A stretch of 64,000 nucleotides of DNA from Paenarthrobacter sp. JL.01a (GCF_025452095.1 NZ_CP104877.1:4030001-4094000), one strand, 5' to 3'. Counted from the stretch's first letter, positions 16,336 to 25,465 are shown. Translations and numbers: made by a program. The notes: generated by a model not told the origin, from the letters alone.

Positions 16336-17694
16336 TTAGTCCTGCTGCAGCGGCTTCTTGGACGTTTCTGCTGCGAAAAGGACTGCGATGAGGGAAACCA
16401 GGGAGGCGGCCACGAGGTACCAGCCGGGAGCCAGCTGGTTGTGGGTCATGCCGATGAGGAGTGTGGCCATGAATGGTGCAGTGCCACCGAACAGGGCGTT
16501 GGAGAGGTTGAAGCTCACGGCAAAGCCGGTGTAGCGGACCTTGGTGGGGAAGAGTTCGGCGAGGAAGCTTGGCAGGGTGCCGTCATTTAGCGTGAGCATC
16601 CCGCCGAGGAGGATTTGAACCAGCACGATCACCAGGAAGTTGCGGGTGTCCAGGAGCATGAAAGCTGGCACGGTCAACAGGATGAAAAGGACGGATGCGG
16701 TCAGGAGCATGCGCTTGCGGCCGAATTTGTCTGAAGCGATACCGGTCAGGAAGATAAAGCCGATATAGCTGGCCAGTGCAATGGTGGTGGCCAGGAATGA
16801 CTCCGCGGCTCCGAAGCCCAGCTCCTCCGACAGGTACGTCGGCATGTAGCTCAGGATGACGTAGAAGCCCACGGCATTGAGCAGCACCGCACCTGTTGCG
16901 ATGATGAGCTGCTTCCGGTAGGTCCTGAACATGGCGAAGGCAGGTGCTTTGACTGCGGTGTCCTTCTCGGCCAGTTCACGGAATGCCGGCGTGTCCTCCA
17001 GCTTGGTGCGGATATAGCGGCCGATCAGGCCCATCGGCGCCGCGAGCAGGAACGGCAGGCGCCACCCCCATTCGTTCAACTGCTCCGCGGTGAGCACTGA
17101 ACTCAGCAGGGCGGCCAGCAGGGATCCCAGCAGCAGTCCCGCTGCCGTACTTGCAGGCACGACGGCGGCATAGAGTCCGCGCTGATTGGCCGGTGCGTAC
17201 TCCACCAGGAAGGCCGAGGCACCTGCATACTCGCCGGCCGCCGAAAAGCCTTGGACCACACGGACCAGGAGGAGAAGGACGGGCGCCATGACGCCGATCG
17301 TTGCGTATCCCGGAATCAGCGCAATGCAGAACGTAGCAACTGACATCAGCAGGATGGACAGGGACAACGCCTGCTTGCGTCCGATCCTGTCGCCGATGTG
17401 GCCCCAGATGAAACCGCCGAGTGGCCTCACGAAGAAGCTGATGGCGAAGACACCGAAGGTCGCCAGGAGCGCCGTTTGGCGGTCGGACTCCGGGAAGAAA
17501 ACCGAGGAGATGATGCCGGCCAAGTAACCGTAAACGGCGTAGTCGAACCATTCGACAAAGTTGCCGATGAAGCTGGCAGTGACCACTCGCCGTCGAGTGT
17601 CTTTGCTGACTGTGTTCTTAAGGCTGGGTGTGTTGTTGTGGCCCGAGGCGGAGGATATGCCTTGCTCGGCTGCCACAGAGGATTCATTGCTCAT
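16336..17694 (-). CDS. MHS-family MFS symporter, probable creatine/betaine-type uptake
   Basis: This 452-residue MFS protein has about 12 helices and the metabolite:H+ symporter signature: NFVEWFDYAVYGYLAG at its first helix, RPLGGFIWGHIGDRIGRK between helices 2 and 3, and FGRKRML in the middle. Family members move dicarboxylates, shikimate, proline/betaine and similar substrates. Being first in a set with creatinase and an IclR regulator, with a 27-nt gap, it most likely imports creatine (inference). Sarcosine or betaine are alternatives. Confidence 0.85.
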   Translation of the reverse strand: MSNESSVAAEQGISSASGHNNTPSLKNTVSKDTRRRVVTASFIGNFVEWFDYAVYGYLAGIISSVFFPESDRQTALLATFGVFAISFFVRPLGGFIWGHIGDRIGRKQALSLSILLMSVATFCIALIPGYATIGVMAPVLLLLVRVVQGFSAAGEYAGASAFLVEYAPANQRGLYAAVVPASTAAGLLLGSLLAALLSSVLTAEQLNEWGWRLPFLLAAPMGLIGRYIRTKLEDTPAFRELAEKDTAVKAPAFAMFRTYRKQLIIATGAVLLNAVGFYVILSYMPTYLSEELGFGAAESFLATTIALASYIGFIFLTGIASDKFGRKRMLLTASVLFILLTVPAFMLLDTRNFLVIVLVQILLGGMLTLNDGTLPSFLAELFPTKVRYTGFAVSFNLSNALFGGTAPFMATLLIGMTHNQLAPGWYLVAASLVSLIAVLFAAETSKKPLQQD

Positions 17695-17715
17695 GTGTCC
17701 ACCAAAATCATTGGG

Positions 17716-17744
17716 GTTGCATCAAACGCAACGCTGTTGCATCA
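17716..17744. promoter_or_regulatory. Candidate IclR operator upstream of the MHS symporter
   Basis: GTTGCATCA occurs twice in direct orientation (17716-17724 and 17736-17744). GCAAC lies between, giving nested palindromes GTTGC-N7-GCAAC and GCAAC-GCT-GTTGC. This fits an IclR site 22-50 nt before the symporter start. Confidence 0.45.
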
Positions 17745-17895
17745 GACTACGTGTGTGGTGGATCACGGTCAAGAGGCTATTTTTAAGCTGAAATTGGTTG
17801 TCAAGGGAAATTCACAGGGGAACGAGTCATGACTGAAAACCATCAAAAGTTGCAGTGAACGGTTCAAGGTTGCGACGACCGCCCAAATGGCCTCC

Positions 17896-17940
17896 ACCCT
17901 CACTCACATCCCCCACCCTTCAACCCAACCCTCACTCACG
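17896..17940 (-). repeat. Inverted-orientation copies of the 32-bp-period repeat
   Basis: ACCCTCACTCACATCCC (17896-17912) is the reverse complement of the 17-bp core found at 18014, with one mismatch. A truncated second copy, ACCCTCACTCACG, begins at 17928, exactly 32 bp later. They flank the hairpin at 17951 on the side opposite the direct copies. Confidence 0.65.
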
Positions 17941-17950
17941 CAAAGCAAAA

Positions 17951-17989
17951 GCCCGACGTCGGCACCCGGCCTGGGTGCCGACGTCGGGC
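17951..17989 (-). terminator. Long GC hairpin terminator of the GntR gene
   Basis: Perfect 17-bp arms GCCCGACGTCGGCACCC and GGGTGCCGACGTCGGGC enclose loop GGCCT. Read on the minus strand it is followed by TTTTGCTTTG, so it terminates the GntR transcript. It shares shape and core sequence with the hairpin at 50491-50535. Confidence 0.75.
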
Positions 17990-18013
17990 CCTTCTGGCCA
18001 GCCGAAGTCTCGC

Positions 18014-18126
18014 GGGACGTGAGAGAGGGTCGGGCGCAAGCACAGGGGATGTGAGAGAGGGTGCGCCTCAAGCAGGCGGGACGTGAGAGAGGGTGCGCCT
18101 CAAGCAGGCGGGATGTGAGAGAGGGT
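18014..18126 (+). repeat. Four-copy tandem repeat, 17-bp core with exact 32-bp period
   Basis: The core GGGAYGTGAGAGAGGGT occurs at 18014, 18046, 18078 and 18110, each exactly 32 bp apart with 15-bp spacers; the last two spacers are identical. The array ends 2 nt before the GntR stop codon. Two more copies with the same period are at 50544 and 50576. Confidence 0.85.
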
Positions 18127-18127
18127 G

Positions 18128-18799
18128 CTACAGGACTTTGCGGATGGTCTCTTCGAAGCTCACCACGTGGTGCATGGCGAGCTTGGCGGCGAGTTCTTCG
18201 TCGCCGTCGGCAATGGCGGTGAGGAGCTCGGCATGCTCGGAGATGTGCCCTGAAACGGAGGGCATCTTTTCCAGCATGTGGCACCAAATGCGGGTGGCGA
18301 GGTTGTCGTACCGGATGAGGACGTCCTCGAGGTGCGCATTGGCCGAGGCCTTGTAGATCAGCCGGTGGACCTGAATGTCGTAGCGCATAAGTTCCGCGGA
18401 GGACGCATCCTGACCCTCGAGGTCACGGATGGCGGCAGCGACGTCACGCAGCTCGGACCGCATGGCTGGACTGGCCATGCGCGCAGCCTTGCGTGATGCG
18501 AGCGGCTCCAGGAGTTCGCGGATTTCGGAGACTTCGGCGAGCTGGGTGATGTCCACGCCGGTGGCGAAGGTGCCCCGGCGGGGGTACGAGACCACGAGGT
18601 GGTCGCTCTCAAGGCGCTTGATGGCCTCGCGGACTGGCGTTCGGCCGATCCCGAGTTCTGCCGCGACCTGCCCGTCATTGATGGGGTCGCCCGGCTTGAT
18701 GTCCAGCATGATGAGCCTGTCGCGGAGGAGCAGGTAGGCGTTATCCGCCAGGGACGTACCCTGCGGGACTGTTTCCAAAGCTTCCAGTGCTGTGCTCAT
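18128..18799 (-). CDS. GntR/FadR-family regulator, probable control of glyA-sox
   Basis: This 223-residue protein has a GntR winged HTH (about 20-75: INDGQVAAELGIGRTPVREAIKRLE) followed by a helical FCD domain with the metal-type pattern D-x3-H in RYDIQVHRLIY, plus two more His residues (SEHAEL, AMHHVV). I chose the ATG at 18799 because GGGAGAAGG lies just ahead of it. It is divergent from glyA with palindromic sites at 18896-18915. The GntR family often controls sarcosine/glycine or amino-acid catabolism; the ligand is unproven. Confidence 0.87.
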   Translation of the reverse strand: MSTALEALETVPQGTSLADNAYLLLRDRLIMLDIKPGDPINDGQVAAELGIGRTPVREAIKRLESDHLVVSYPRRGTFATGVDITQLAEVSEIRELLEPLASRKAARMASPAMRSELRDVAAAIRDLEGQDASSAELMRYDIQVHRLIYKASANAHLEDVLIRYDNLATRIWCHMLEKMPSVSGHISEHAELLTAIADGDEELAAKLAMHHVVSFEETIRKVL

Positions 18800-18855
18800 C
18801 GCCTTCTCCCAACGCCGTATCCCCCCAGTCTGCACGAGGACTTTCAGCAGATCTG

Positions 18856-18885
18856 TTGACGACTATGTGATCTCCAACATACCAT
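18856..18885 (+). promoter_or_regulatory. Candidate promoter of glyA-sox operon
   Basis: TTGACG (18856-18861) and TACCAT (18880-18885) are separated by 18 nt. The start is weakly supported and based on consensus only. Confidence 0.35.
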
Positions 18886-18895
18886 GGCAACAGTT

Positions 18896-18915
18896 CTAAT
18901 ATATTAGTTGACTAA
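18896..18915. promoter_or_regulatory. Overlapping palindromes ahead of glyA, candidate GntR operator
   Basis: CTAATATATTAG (18896-18907) and TTAGTTGACTAA (18904-18915) are both perfect inverted repeats and overlap by 4 nt. They sit just downstream of the candidate promoter, where a GntR repressor would block transcription. Confidence 0.6.
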
Positions 18916-18951
18916 CAGTCAGCCACCACCCGTACTTCTAAGGAGAACACC

Positions 18952-20292
18952 ATGGTTGCACCGTTGATCCGCCCGCTCGCCGAGGCGGACCCGGAGGTTG
19001 ATCAGGCGATCGCCCAGGAACTTGTCCGCCAGCAGTCCACGCTGGAAATGATCGCCTCGGAGAACTTCGCCCCTACCGCCGTTATGGAGGCCCAGGGCTC
19101 GGTGCTCACCAACAAGTACGCCGAAGGCTACCCGGGCAAGCGCTACTACGGCGGCTGCGAGCACGTTGACGTCATCGAGCAGCTCGCCATCGACCGCTTG
19201 AAGTCACTCTTCGGGGCGGAATTCGCCAACGTCCAGCCCCACTCCGGCGCCCAGGCCAACGCTGCAGCAATGCACGCCCTCATCACGCCCGGCGACACCA
19301 TCATGGGCCTCAACCTCGCCCACGGCGGCCACCTCACCCACGGCATGCGGATCAACTTCTCCGGCAAGCTCTACAATGTTGTCCCCTACAGCGTCCGCGA
19401 AGACACCCACACCATCGACATGGCCGAGGTCGAGCGCCTGGCCGTCGAGAACAAGCCCCAGCTGATCGTTGCCGGCTGGTCCGCCTACTCCCGCCAACTG
19501 GACTTCGCCGAGTTCCGCCGGATCGCCGACTCCGTGGGCGCCTACCTGATGGTGGACATGGCACACTTCGCCGGCCTGGTGGCAACAGGACTCCACCCGA
19601 GCCCGGTCCCCCACGCCCACATCGTCACCAGCACCACTCACAAGACCCTCGGCGGTCCCCGCGGCGGCGTCATCCTCACCAACGACGCCGACATCGCCAA
19701 GAAGGTCAACTCCGCCGTCTTCCCCGGCCAGCAGGGCGGACCACTGGAACACGTCATCGCAGCCAAGGCCGTGGCCTTCAAATTTGCTGCAGAGCCCGAA
19801 TTCAAGGAGCGCCAGGAGCGCGTCCTTGAAGGCTCCAAGATCATTGCTGAGCGTCTCCTTAAAGAAGATGTCGCAGCAGCCGGCATCTCCGTCGTCAGCG
19901 GCGGTACCGACGTTCACCTGGTCCTCGTGGACCTGCGCAACTCCGAACTCAACGGCCAGCAAGGTGAAGACGCGCTGCACCACATCGGTATCACCGTCAA
20001 CCGCAACCCCGTGCCGTTCGACCCCCGCCCGCCGATGGTCTCCTCCGGCCTGCGCGTCGGCACCCCGGCACTGGCTGCCCGCGGTTTCGGCGCCGAGGAA
20101 TTCACCGAAGTCGCGGACATCATTGCGACGGCGTTGATCGCCTCTGCTGCCAGCGGCACCCTGGGTGACCAGACCGCCGTCGAACTCCGCGGCCGCGTTA
20201 CCGCACTCGCGGAGAAGTTCCCGCTTTACCCCCACCTCGGCAATGGCGCCGAATCCGTATTCGAAGCAGAAATGATTGGAGCAGCCCAGTGA
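18952..20292 (+). CDS. glyA: Serine hydroxymethyltransferase
   Basis: This 446-residue PLP enzyme interconverts glycine plus 5,10-methylene-THF and serine plus THF. Signatures are MIASENF near residue 34, the YAEGYPGKRYYGG substrate loop, the VDMAHFAGL segment, and the PLP lysine in TSTTHKTLGG (Lys231). AAGGAGAA precedes the ATG. It is the first gene of a glyA-soxBDAG-sdaA-purU operon and overlaps soxB (stop/start share bases at 20289-20292). Here it probably captures the methylene group released by sarcosine oxidase rather than serving central metabolism alone. A housekeeping copy may exist elsewhere. Confidence 0.96.
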   Translation: MVAPLIRPLAEADPEVDQAIAQELVRQQSTLEMIASENFAPTAVMEAQGSVLTNKYAEGYPGKRYYGGCEHVDVIEQLAIDRLKSLFGAEFANVQPHSGAQANAAAMHALITPGDTIMGLNLAHGGHLTHGMRINFSGKLYNVVPYSVREDTHTIDMAEVERLAVENKPQLIVAGWSAYSRQLDFAEFRRIADSVGAYLMVDMAHFAGLVATGLHPSPVPHAHIVTSTTHKTLGGPRGGVILTNDADIAKKVNSAVFPGQQGGPLEHVIAAKAVAFKFAAEPEFKERQERVLEGSKIIAERLLKEDVAAAGISVVSGGTDVHLVLVDLRNSELNGQQGEDALHHIGITVNRNPVPFDPRPPMVSSGLRVGTPALAARGFGAEEFTEVADIIATALIASAASGTLGDQTAVELRGRVTALAEKFPLYPHLGNGAESVFEAEMIGAAQ

Positions 20293-21509
20293 GTGTCGAC
20301 CACCTCCCCGAACACCCTGACTTCCTCTGGCGCAACCCGGAACCCAAAAAGTCCTACGACGCAGTGATCGTTGGCGGCGGCGGGCACGGCCTCGCCACCG
20401 CCTACTTCCTGGCCAAGAACCACGGCATGACCAATATCGCCATCCTGGAAAAGGGCTGGCTGGCCGGTGGCAACATGGCGCGCAACACCACGATCATCCG
20501 TTCCAACTACCTCTGGGACGAGAGCGCCGCCATCTACGAGCACGCCCTCAAGCTCTGGGAAATCCTGCCCGAGGAACTCGAGTACGACTTTCTGTTCAGC
20601 CAGCGCGGTGTCATGAACCTCGCCCACACTCTGGGCGATGTCCGCGAAAGCATGCGCCGCGTCGGCGCCAACCGCCTCAACGGTGTGGACGCCGAATGGC
20701 TCGAGCCGGACCAGGTCAAGGAACTCTGCCCCATCCTGAACACCAGCGACAACATCCGCTACCCCGTCATGGGCGCCACGTACCAGCCGCGCGCAGGCAT
20801 CGCCAAGCACGACCACGTTGCCTGGGCCTTCGCCCGCAAGTGTGACGAGCTGGGCGTGGACATCATCCAGAACTGTGAAGTCACCGGCTTCATCAAGGAC
20901 GGCAACCGCGTCACCGGCGTCAAGACCACCCGCGGCACCATCAACACGGAAAAGGTTGGCCTCGCAGCCGCTGGCCACAGCTCGGTACTGGCGGAAATGG
21001 CCGGCTTCCGCCTCCCGATCCAGTCCCACCCGCTGCAGGCCCTCGTCTCCGAGCTGCACGAACCCGTCCACCCGACCGTGGTCATGTCCAACCACGTCCA
21101 CGTCTACGTTTCCCAGGCCCACAAGGGTGAACTGGTGATGGGTGCCGGCGTCGACTCCTACAACGGCTACGGCCAGCGTGGTTCCTTCCACGTGATCGAG
21201 GAGCAGATGGCAGCAGCCGTGGAGCTCTTCCCGATCTTCGCCCGGGCACACGTGCTCCGTACCTGGGGCGGCATCGTGGACACCACGCTGGACGCTTCCC
21301 CGATCGTCGGCGTGACCCCGGTGGAAAACATGTTCGTCAACTGCGGCTGGGGAACCGGCGGTTTCAAGGGAACCCCGGCAGCGGGCCTCACCTTCGCCCA
21401 CACCATTGCCACCGGCGCTCCGCACGAGCTCAACGCCCCGTTCGCACTGGAACGCTTCGAAACCGGTGCCCTCATCGACGAACACGGCGCCGCAGCCGTG
21501 GCCCACTAA
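20289..21509 (+). CDS. soxB: Sarcosine oxidase, beta subunit
   Basis: This 406-residue FAD subunit of heterotetrameric sarcosine oxidase oxidises sarcosine. The dinucleotide-binding motif is YDAVIVGGGGHGLA near residue 23. A GIAKHDHVAW segment carries His174, the position corresponding to the covalent FMN-binding His173 (Met-less numbering) of the Corynebacterium beta subunit. The C-terminus has the GWGTGGFKGTPAAG FAD-domain motif. GTG start overlaps glyA. With SoxD, SoxA and SoxG it forms glycine, H2O2 and 5,10-methylene-THF from sarcosine. Confidence 0.95.
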   Translation: MSVDHLPEHPDFLWRNPEPKKSYDAVIVGGGGHGLATAYFLAKNHGMTNIAILEKGWLAGGNMARNTTIIRSNYLWDESAAIYEHALKLWEILPEELEYDFLFSQRGVMNLAHTLGDVRESMRRVGANRLNGVDAEWLEPDQVKELCPILNTSDNIRYPVMGATYQPRAGIAKHDHVAWAFARKCDELGVDIIQNCEVTGFIKDGNRVTGVKTTRGTINTEKVGLAAAGHSSVLAEMAGFRLPIQSHPLQALVSELHEPVHPTVVMSNHVHVYVSQAHKGELVMGAGVDSYNGYGQRGSFHVIEEQMAAAVELFPIFARAHVLRTWGGIVDTTLDASPIVGVTPVENMFVNCGWGTGGFKGTPAAGLTFAHTIATGAPHELNAPFALERFETGALIDEHGAAAVAH

Positions 21510-21526
21510 GACAGGAAGGCAAGGAC

Positions 21527-21892
21527 ATGCTCCTCATTTCATGCCCCAACTGCGGGCCACGCGACGAAACCGAATTCCACTACGGCGGACAAGCACACGT
21601 CCCCTACCCGGAAAACCCGAACGACCTCACGGACCGTGAATGGGCTGAATACCTGTTCTACCGCGAGAACACCAAGGGCACCTTCGCCGAGCGCTGGGTC
21701 CACAGCACCGGTTGCCGCCAGTGGTTCAACATGCTGCGCGACACCGTGAGCTACGACATCCACTCCATCTACGCGATGGGCTCACCGCGGCCGGACATTG
21801 CGGGCCAATCAGCACAAGGCCAAGCCGGCGGACCCGGCCTGGCCCCAGGCGCCCCCACCACAACCACCTCCCCGGAAGGAGCCCAGAAGTGA
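21527..21892 (+). CDS. soxD: Sarcosine oxidase, delta subunit
   Basis: This 121-residue zinc subunit begins LISCPNCGPRDETEF. The four ligand positions known for the Corynebacterium delta subunit (Cys6, Cys9, His59, Cys63) are all present, in SCPNCG and in WVHSTGCRQWF. The family's C-terminal part is followed here by a Gly/Ala/Pro/Gln-rich tail (about 93-121). The stop overlaps the soxA start by bases of TGA/GTG. Confidence 0.94.
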   Translation: MLLISCPNCGPRDETEFHYGGQAHVPYPENPNDLTDREWAEYLFYRENTKGTFAERWVHSTGCRQWFNMLRDTVSYDIHSIYAMGSPRPDIAGQSAQGQAGGPGLAPGAPTTTTSPEGAQK

Positions 21893-24834
21893 GCAGCCAG
21901 AACGCCCGCCTCGCTACCGGCGGCCGCATCGATCGCAGCATCTCATGGCGCTTCACGGTGGACGGCCAGGAATTCACCGGCCACCCGGGAGACACCATTG
22001 CGTCAGCGCTGCTGGCCAACGGCCACATCAACGCCGGCAACTCCCTCTACGAGGACCGCCCCCGCGGCATCATGGCCGCAGGTGTGGAAGAGTCGAACGC
22101 CCTGGTCAAGATCGCACCCCGCTTCCCGGGCCACGTCGCCGAGTCGATGCTCCCGGCCAGCGCAGTTTCGCTGGTTGACGGCATGGACATTGAGCTCCTG
22201 TCCGGTCTGGGCAAGCTGGACCCCAACGAGGACAAGGCAGAGTACGACAAGAAGTACGTCCACACCGATGTCCTGGTAGTGGGCGGTGGCGTTGCCGGCT
22301 TGGCAGCAGCACGTGAAGCAGTCCGCACCGGCGCCCGCGTCATCCTGATCGACGACCAGCCTGAGCTTGGCGGCTCGCTGCTCTCCGGCTCCACGGCCCC
22401 CGGGCTGCAGGAAACCATCGAAGGCAAGCCCGCCCTCGAGTGGGTGGCAGACGTCGAGGCCGAACTCGTTTCCGCCGCCGAATGCACGGTCTTGAACCGG
22501 ACCACAGCCTTCGGCTCCTACGATTCCAACTACGTCATCGCGGCCCAGAACCGCACGGATCACCTGAGCGTCCCGGCAGCCCCGGGCGTCTCGCGCCAGC
22601 GGATTTGGCACATCCGTGCTGCACAGGTTGTCCTGGCCCCTGGCGCCCACGAGCGTCCGTTGGTTTTCGAGAACAACGACCGCCCGGGCATCATGCTCGC
22701 CTCTGCCGCCCGCTCCTACCTGAACCGCTACGCCGTGGCCGCCGGCTCGCGGGTGGTCATCAGCACCACCAACGACTCCGCTTACGCACTTGCCGCGGAC
22801 CTGAAGGCAGCAGGCGTACCGGTTGCCGCCGTCGTCGATGCCCGTCCGCAGATCAGCGCGAAGGCCGCAGCCGCCGTCGAAAGCGGTATCCGGGTCCTGA
22901 TCGGCAGCGCCGTTGCAGACACCAGCGCAGATGAGTCGGGTCGCCTGAACGGCGTCACCGTCCGCAGCATCAACGACGACGGCGAACTCACCTCGGGCGT
23001 CGAACAGCTGGCTGCCGATCTGCTCGCCGTTTCCGGTGGCTGGAGCCCCGTGGTCCACCTCCACAGCCAGCGCCAAGGCAAGCTGCGTTGGGACGATGAA
23101 CTCGCTGCGTTCATCCCGTCCAGCGTTGTCCGCGACCAGCAGGTGGTGGGCGCAGGCCGTGGCAGCTACGAGCTGCAGGATTGCCTGGCTGAGGGTATCT
23201 CCGCCGGTGCGGCCGCTTCGATCGCTGCCGGTTTCGAGTCCGCAACCACCCCGTCCGAGCTGAAGGCTCCAGTGGCAAGTGCCCCGACCCGCCAGCTGTG
23301 GCTGGTGCCGGGCCAGACCGGCGAGCCGGGCGAGTGGCACAACCACTTCGTCGACTTCCAGCGCGACCAGTCCGTGGCCGACGTCCTCCGCTCCACCGGA
23401 GCGGGCATGCGCTCGGTGGAACACGTCAAGCGGTACACCTCCATCAGCACGGCCAACGACCAAGGCAAGACCTCCGGCGTCAACGCGATCGGTGTCATCG
23501 CCGCAGCGCTCAAGCACGGCGGCGCGGATTCTGTTCCGGGAATTGGCGAGATCGGCACCACCGCGTACCGTGCCCCGTTCACCCCGGTCGCCTTCGCAGC
23601 CCTGGCCGGCCGCCAGCGCGGCGAGCTCTTCGACCCCGCCCGCGTAACGTCCATCCACCCGTGGCACGTTGCCCAGGGTGCACTGTTCGAAGACGTTGGA
23701 CAGTGGAAGCGCCCCTGGTACTACCCGCAGGACGGCGAGGACATGGACACCGCGGTACTGCGCGAGTGCGCCGCAGTCCGCGACTCCGTGGGCTTCATGG
23801 ACGCCACCACCCTCGGCAAGATCGAAATCCGTGGCAAGGACTCCGGCGAATTCCTGAACCGTGTCTACACCAACGCTTTCAAGAAGCTCGCTCCCGGATC
23901 GGCCCGCTACGGCGTCATGTGCACGCTGGACGGCATGATCTTCGACGACGGCGTGACCCTTCGCCTGGACGAAGACACCTACTTCATGACCACCACCACC
24001 GGTGGCGCAGCCAAGGTCCTGGACTGGCTGGAGGAGTGGCACCAGACGGAGTGGCCGGAACTCGATGTGGTCTTCACCTCCGTGACGGAGCAATGGAGCA
24101 CCATCGCCGTCGTCGGTCCCAAGTCCCGGGCAGTCCTCGCGAAGGTGGCCCCGCAGCTTGCCGAAAACGGTGGGCTGGAAGCGGAAAACTTCCCGTTCAT
24201 GACGTTCCGCGAAACCACGCTGGCCTCCGGAGTTCAGGCCCGCGTCTGCCGGATCTCCTTCTCCGGTGAACTGGCCTACGAAATCAACGTTCCCTCCTGG
24301 TACGGCCTCAACACCTGGGAAGCCGTTGCTGCCGCTGGTGCCGAGTTCAACATCACCCCGTACGGCACCGAAACCATGCACGTGCTCCGCGCCGAGAAGG
24401 GCTACCCGATCGTCGGCCAGGACACCGATGGCACGGTCACTCCCCAGGACGCCGGCATGGACTGGATTGTTTCCAAGGCCAAGGACTTCATCGGCAAGCG
24501 TTCCTACCTACGCCAAGACGCCAGCCGCGAGGACCGCAAGCACCTGGTGAGCGTCCTTCCGGCCGACCACTCGCTGAGGCTTCCCGAAGGCACCCAGCTC
24601 GTGGAGAAGGGCATCGCGGTCAACCCCGCCAACGGCCCCGTTCCCATGGAAGGCTTCGTGACCTCGAGCTACCACAGCGCCGCCCTTGGCCGTTCCTTCG
24701 GCCTGGCGCTGATCCAGAACGGCCGCAACCGCATCGGTGAGACGCTCCAGGCTTCCCTGGGCGACCAACTGGTGGACGTGGTTGTTGGCGAAACCGTACT
24801 TTTTGATGCTGAAGGGACCCGCAAAGATGGCTGA
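21889..24834 (+). CDS. soxA: Sarcosine oxidase, alpha subunit
   Basis: This 981-residue subunit has an N-terminal part, a NAD-binding domain (VVGGGVAGLAAAREA, glycine motif at 132-137), and a C-terminal glycine cleavage T-protein-like folate domain (about 570-980), where the one-carbon unit is passed to THF. The GTG at 21889 overlaps the SoxD stop; in-frame upstream codons reaching 21712 lie inside soxD and are rejected. The family's alpha subunit is close to 970 residues, so this is full length. Its stop overlaps the soxG start. Confidence 0.95.
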   Translation: MSSQNARLATGGRIDRSISWRFTVDGQEFTGHPGDTIASALLANGHINAGNSLYEDRPRGIMAAGVEESNALVKIAPRFPGHVAESMLPASAVSLVDGMDIELLSGLGKLDPNEDKAEYDKKYVHTDVLVVGGGVAGLAAAREAVRTGARVILIDDQPELGGSLLSGSTAPGLQETIEGKPALEWVADVEAELVSAAECTVLNRTTAFGSYDSNYVIAAQNRTDHLSVPAAPGVSRQRIWHIRAAQVVLAPGAHERPLVFENNDRPGIMLASAARSYLNRYAVAAGSRVVISTTNDSAYALAADLKAAGVPVAAVVDARPQISAKAAAAVESGIRVLIGSAVADTSADESGRLNGVTVRSINDDGELTSGVEQLAADLLAVSGGWSPVVHLHSQRQGKLRWDDELAAFIPSSVVRDQQVVGAGRGSYELQDCLAEGISAGAAASIAAGFESATTPSELKAPVASAPTRQLWLVPGQTGEPGEWHNHFVDFQRDQSVADVLRSTGAGMRSVEHVKRYTSISTANDQGKTSGVNAIGVIAAALKHGGADSVPGIGEIGTTAYRAPFTPVAFAALAGRQRGELFDPARVTSIHPWHVAQGALFEDVGQWKRPWYYPQDGEDMDTAVLRECAAVRDSVGFMDATTLGKIEIRGKDSGEFLNRVYTNAFKKLAPGSARYGVMCTLDGMIFDDGVTLRLDEDTYFMTTTTGGAAKVLDWLEEWHQTEWPELDVVFTSVTEQWSTIAVVGPKSRAVLAKVAPQLAENGGLEAENFPFMTFRETTLASGVQARVCRISFSGELAYEINVPSWYGLNTWEAVAAAGAEFNITPYGTETMHVLRAEKGYPIVGQDTDGTVTPQDAGMDWIVSKAKDFIGKRSYLRQDASREDRKHLVSVLPADHSLRLPEGTQLVEKGIAVNPANGPVPMEGFVTSSYHSAALGRSFGLALIQNGRNRIGETLQASLGDQLVDVVVGETVLFDAEGTRKDG

Positions 24835-25465
24835 AACAGCAGCACCCGCAGAAATCGTGAGCAGCCTCCGGGGCGCCCGCCGCAGCCCGGCAGAGCACCT
24901 CAGTGACGCTTTCACCTCCGGTTCCGTTCCCGGAACGGTCACTCTCACGGAAATCCCCTACCAGACCATGGTGGGCGTGCGCGTCGACAGGACGTCCGAC
25001 GCCGGTGCCCGGGTTGCGTCCGTGACCGGCGGCTTGCCTGCCGCCAGCGGTGAGGTAGTAGCCTCCGGTGCAACCAGCACCATTTGGCTCGGCCCCACCG
25101 AGTTCCTGGTAGTGGCCCCCGAGGAGTCCCACGACTCGCTCGGCGGCTCCCTGGTGGGCGACCTGACCACTACCATGGGCGGCGACTCCGGCCAGGTAGT
25201 GGATCTGTCCGCCAACCGCACCACGTTCGAGCTCTCCGGCAGCCACGCCCGCGCGGTGCTGGAAAAGACGTGCTCCCTGGACCTCCACCCCCGCGTCTTC
25301 AAAGCCGGGACGGCCCTTTCCACGGAACTCGCACACATCCCGGTGGTGCTCTGGAAGACCTCGGACGAGTCCTACCGGATTCTTCCCCGGGCCTCGTTCG
25401 CCGACTTCCTGGGCCGCTGGATCCTGGACGCCATGCGGGAGTACGCATCCCCTGAGGTCCCGTAA
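24827..25465 (+). CDS. soxG: Sarcosine oxidase, gamma subunit
   Basis: This 212-residue subunit shows the GcvT-related core: VVDLSANRTTFELSG, RAVLEKTCSLDLHP and a conserved C-terminal LILDAMREY-like segment. The gamma subunit binds none of the cofactors and stabilises the complex. The ATG at 24827 overlaps the soxA stop by 8 nt, consistent with equimolar translation. An in-frame upstream ATG at 24737 is inside soxA and is unlikely. Confidence 0.93.
   Translation: MAETAAPAEIVSSLRGARRSPAEHLSDAFTSGSVPGTVTLTEIPYQTMVGVRVDRTSDAGARVASVTGGLPAASGEVVASGATSTIWLGPTEFLVVAPEESHDSLGGSLVGDLTTTMGGDSGQVVDLSANRTTFELSGSHARAVLEKTCSLDLHPRVFKAGTALSTELAHIPVVLWKTSDESYRILPRASFADFLGRWILDAMREYASPEVP

Noticed and set aside
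18014..18126. CRISPR-like array (regular repeats and spacers)
   Set aside because: The repeats are only 17 bp, two spacers are identical, spacers are 15 bp, and no cas gene is present.
20226..21506. Minus-strand frame opposite soxB
   Set aside because: It mirrors soxB, with no recognisable domain.
22003..24381. 792-residue minus-strand frame opposite soxA
   Set aside because: It is an antisense frame of soxA; the sox operon order and catalytic motifs fix the plus strand.
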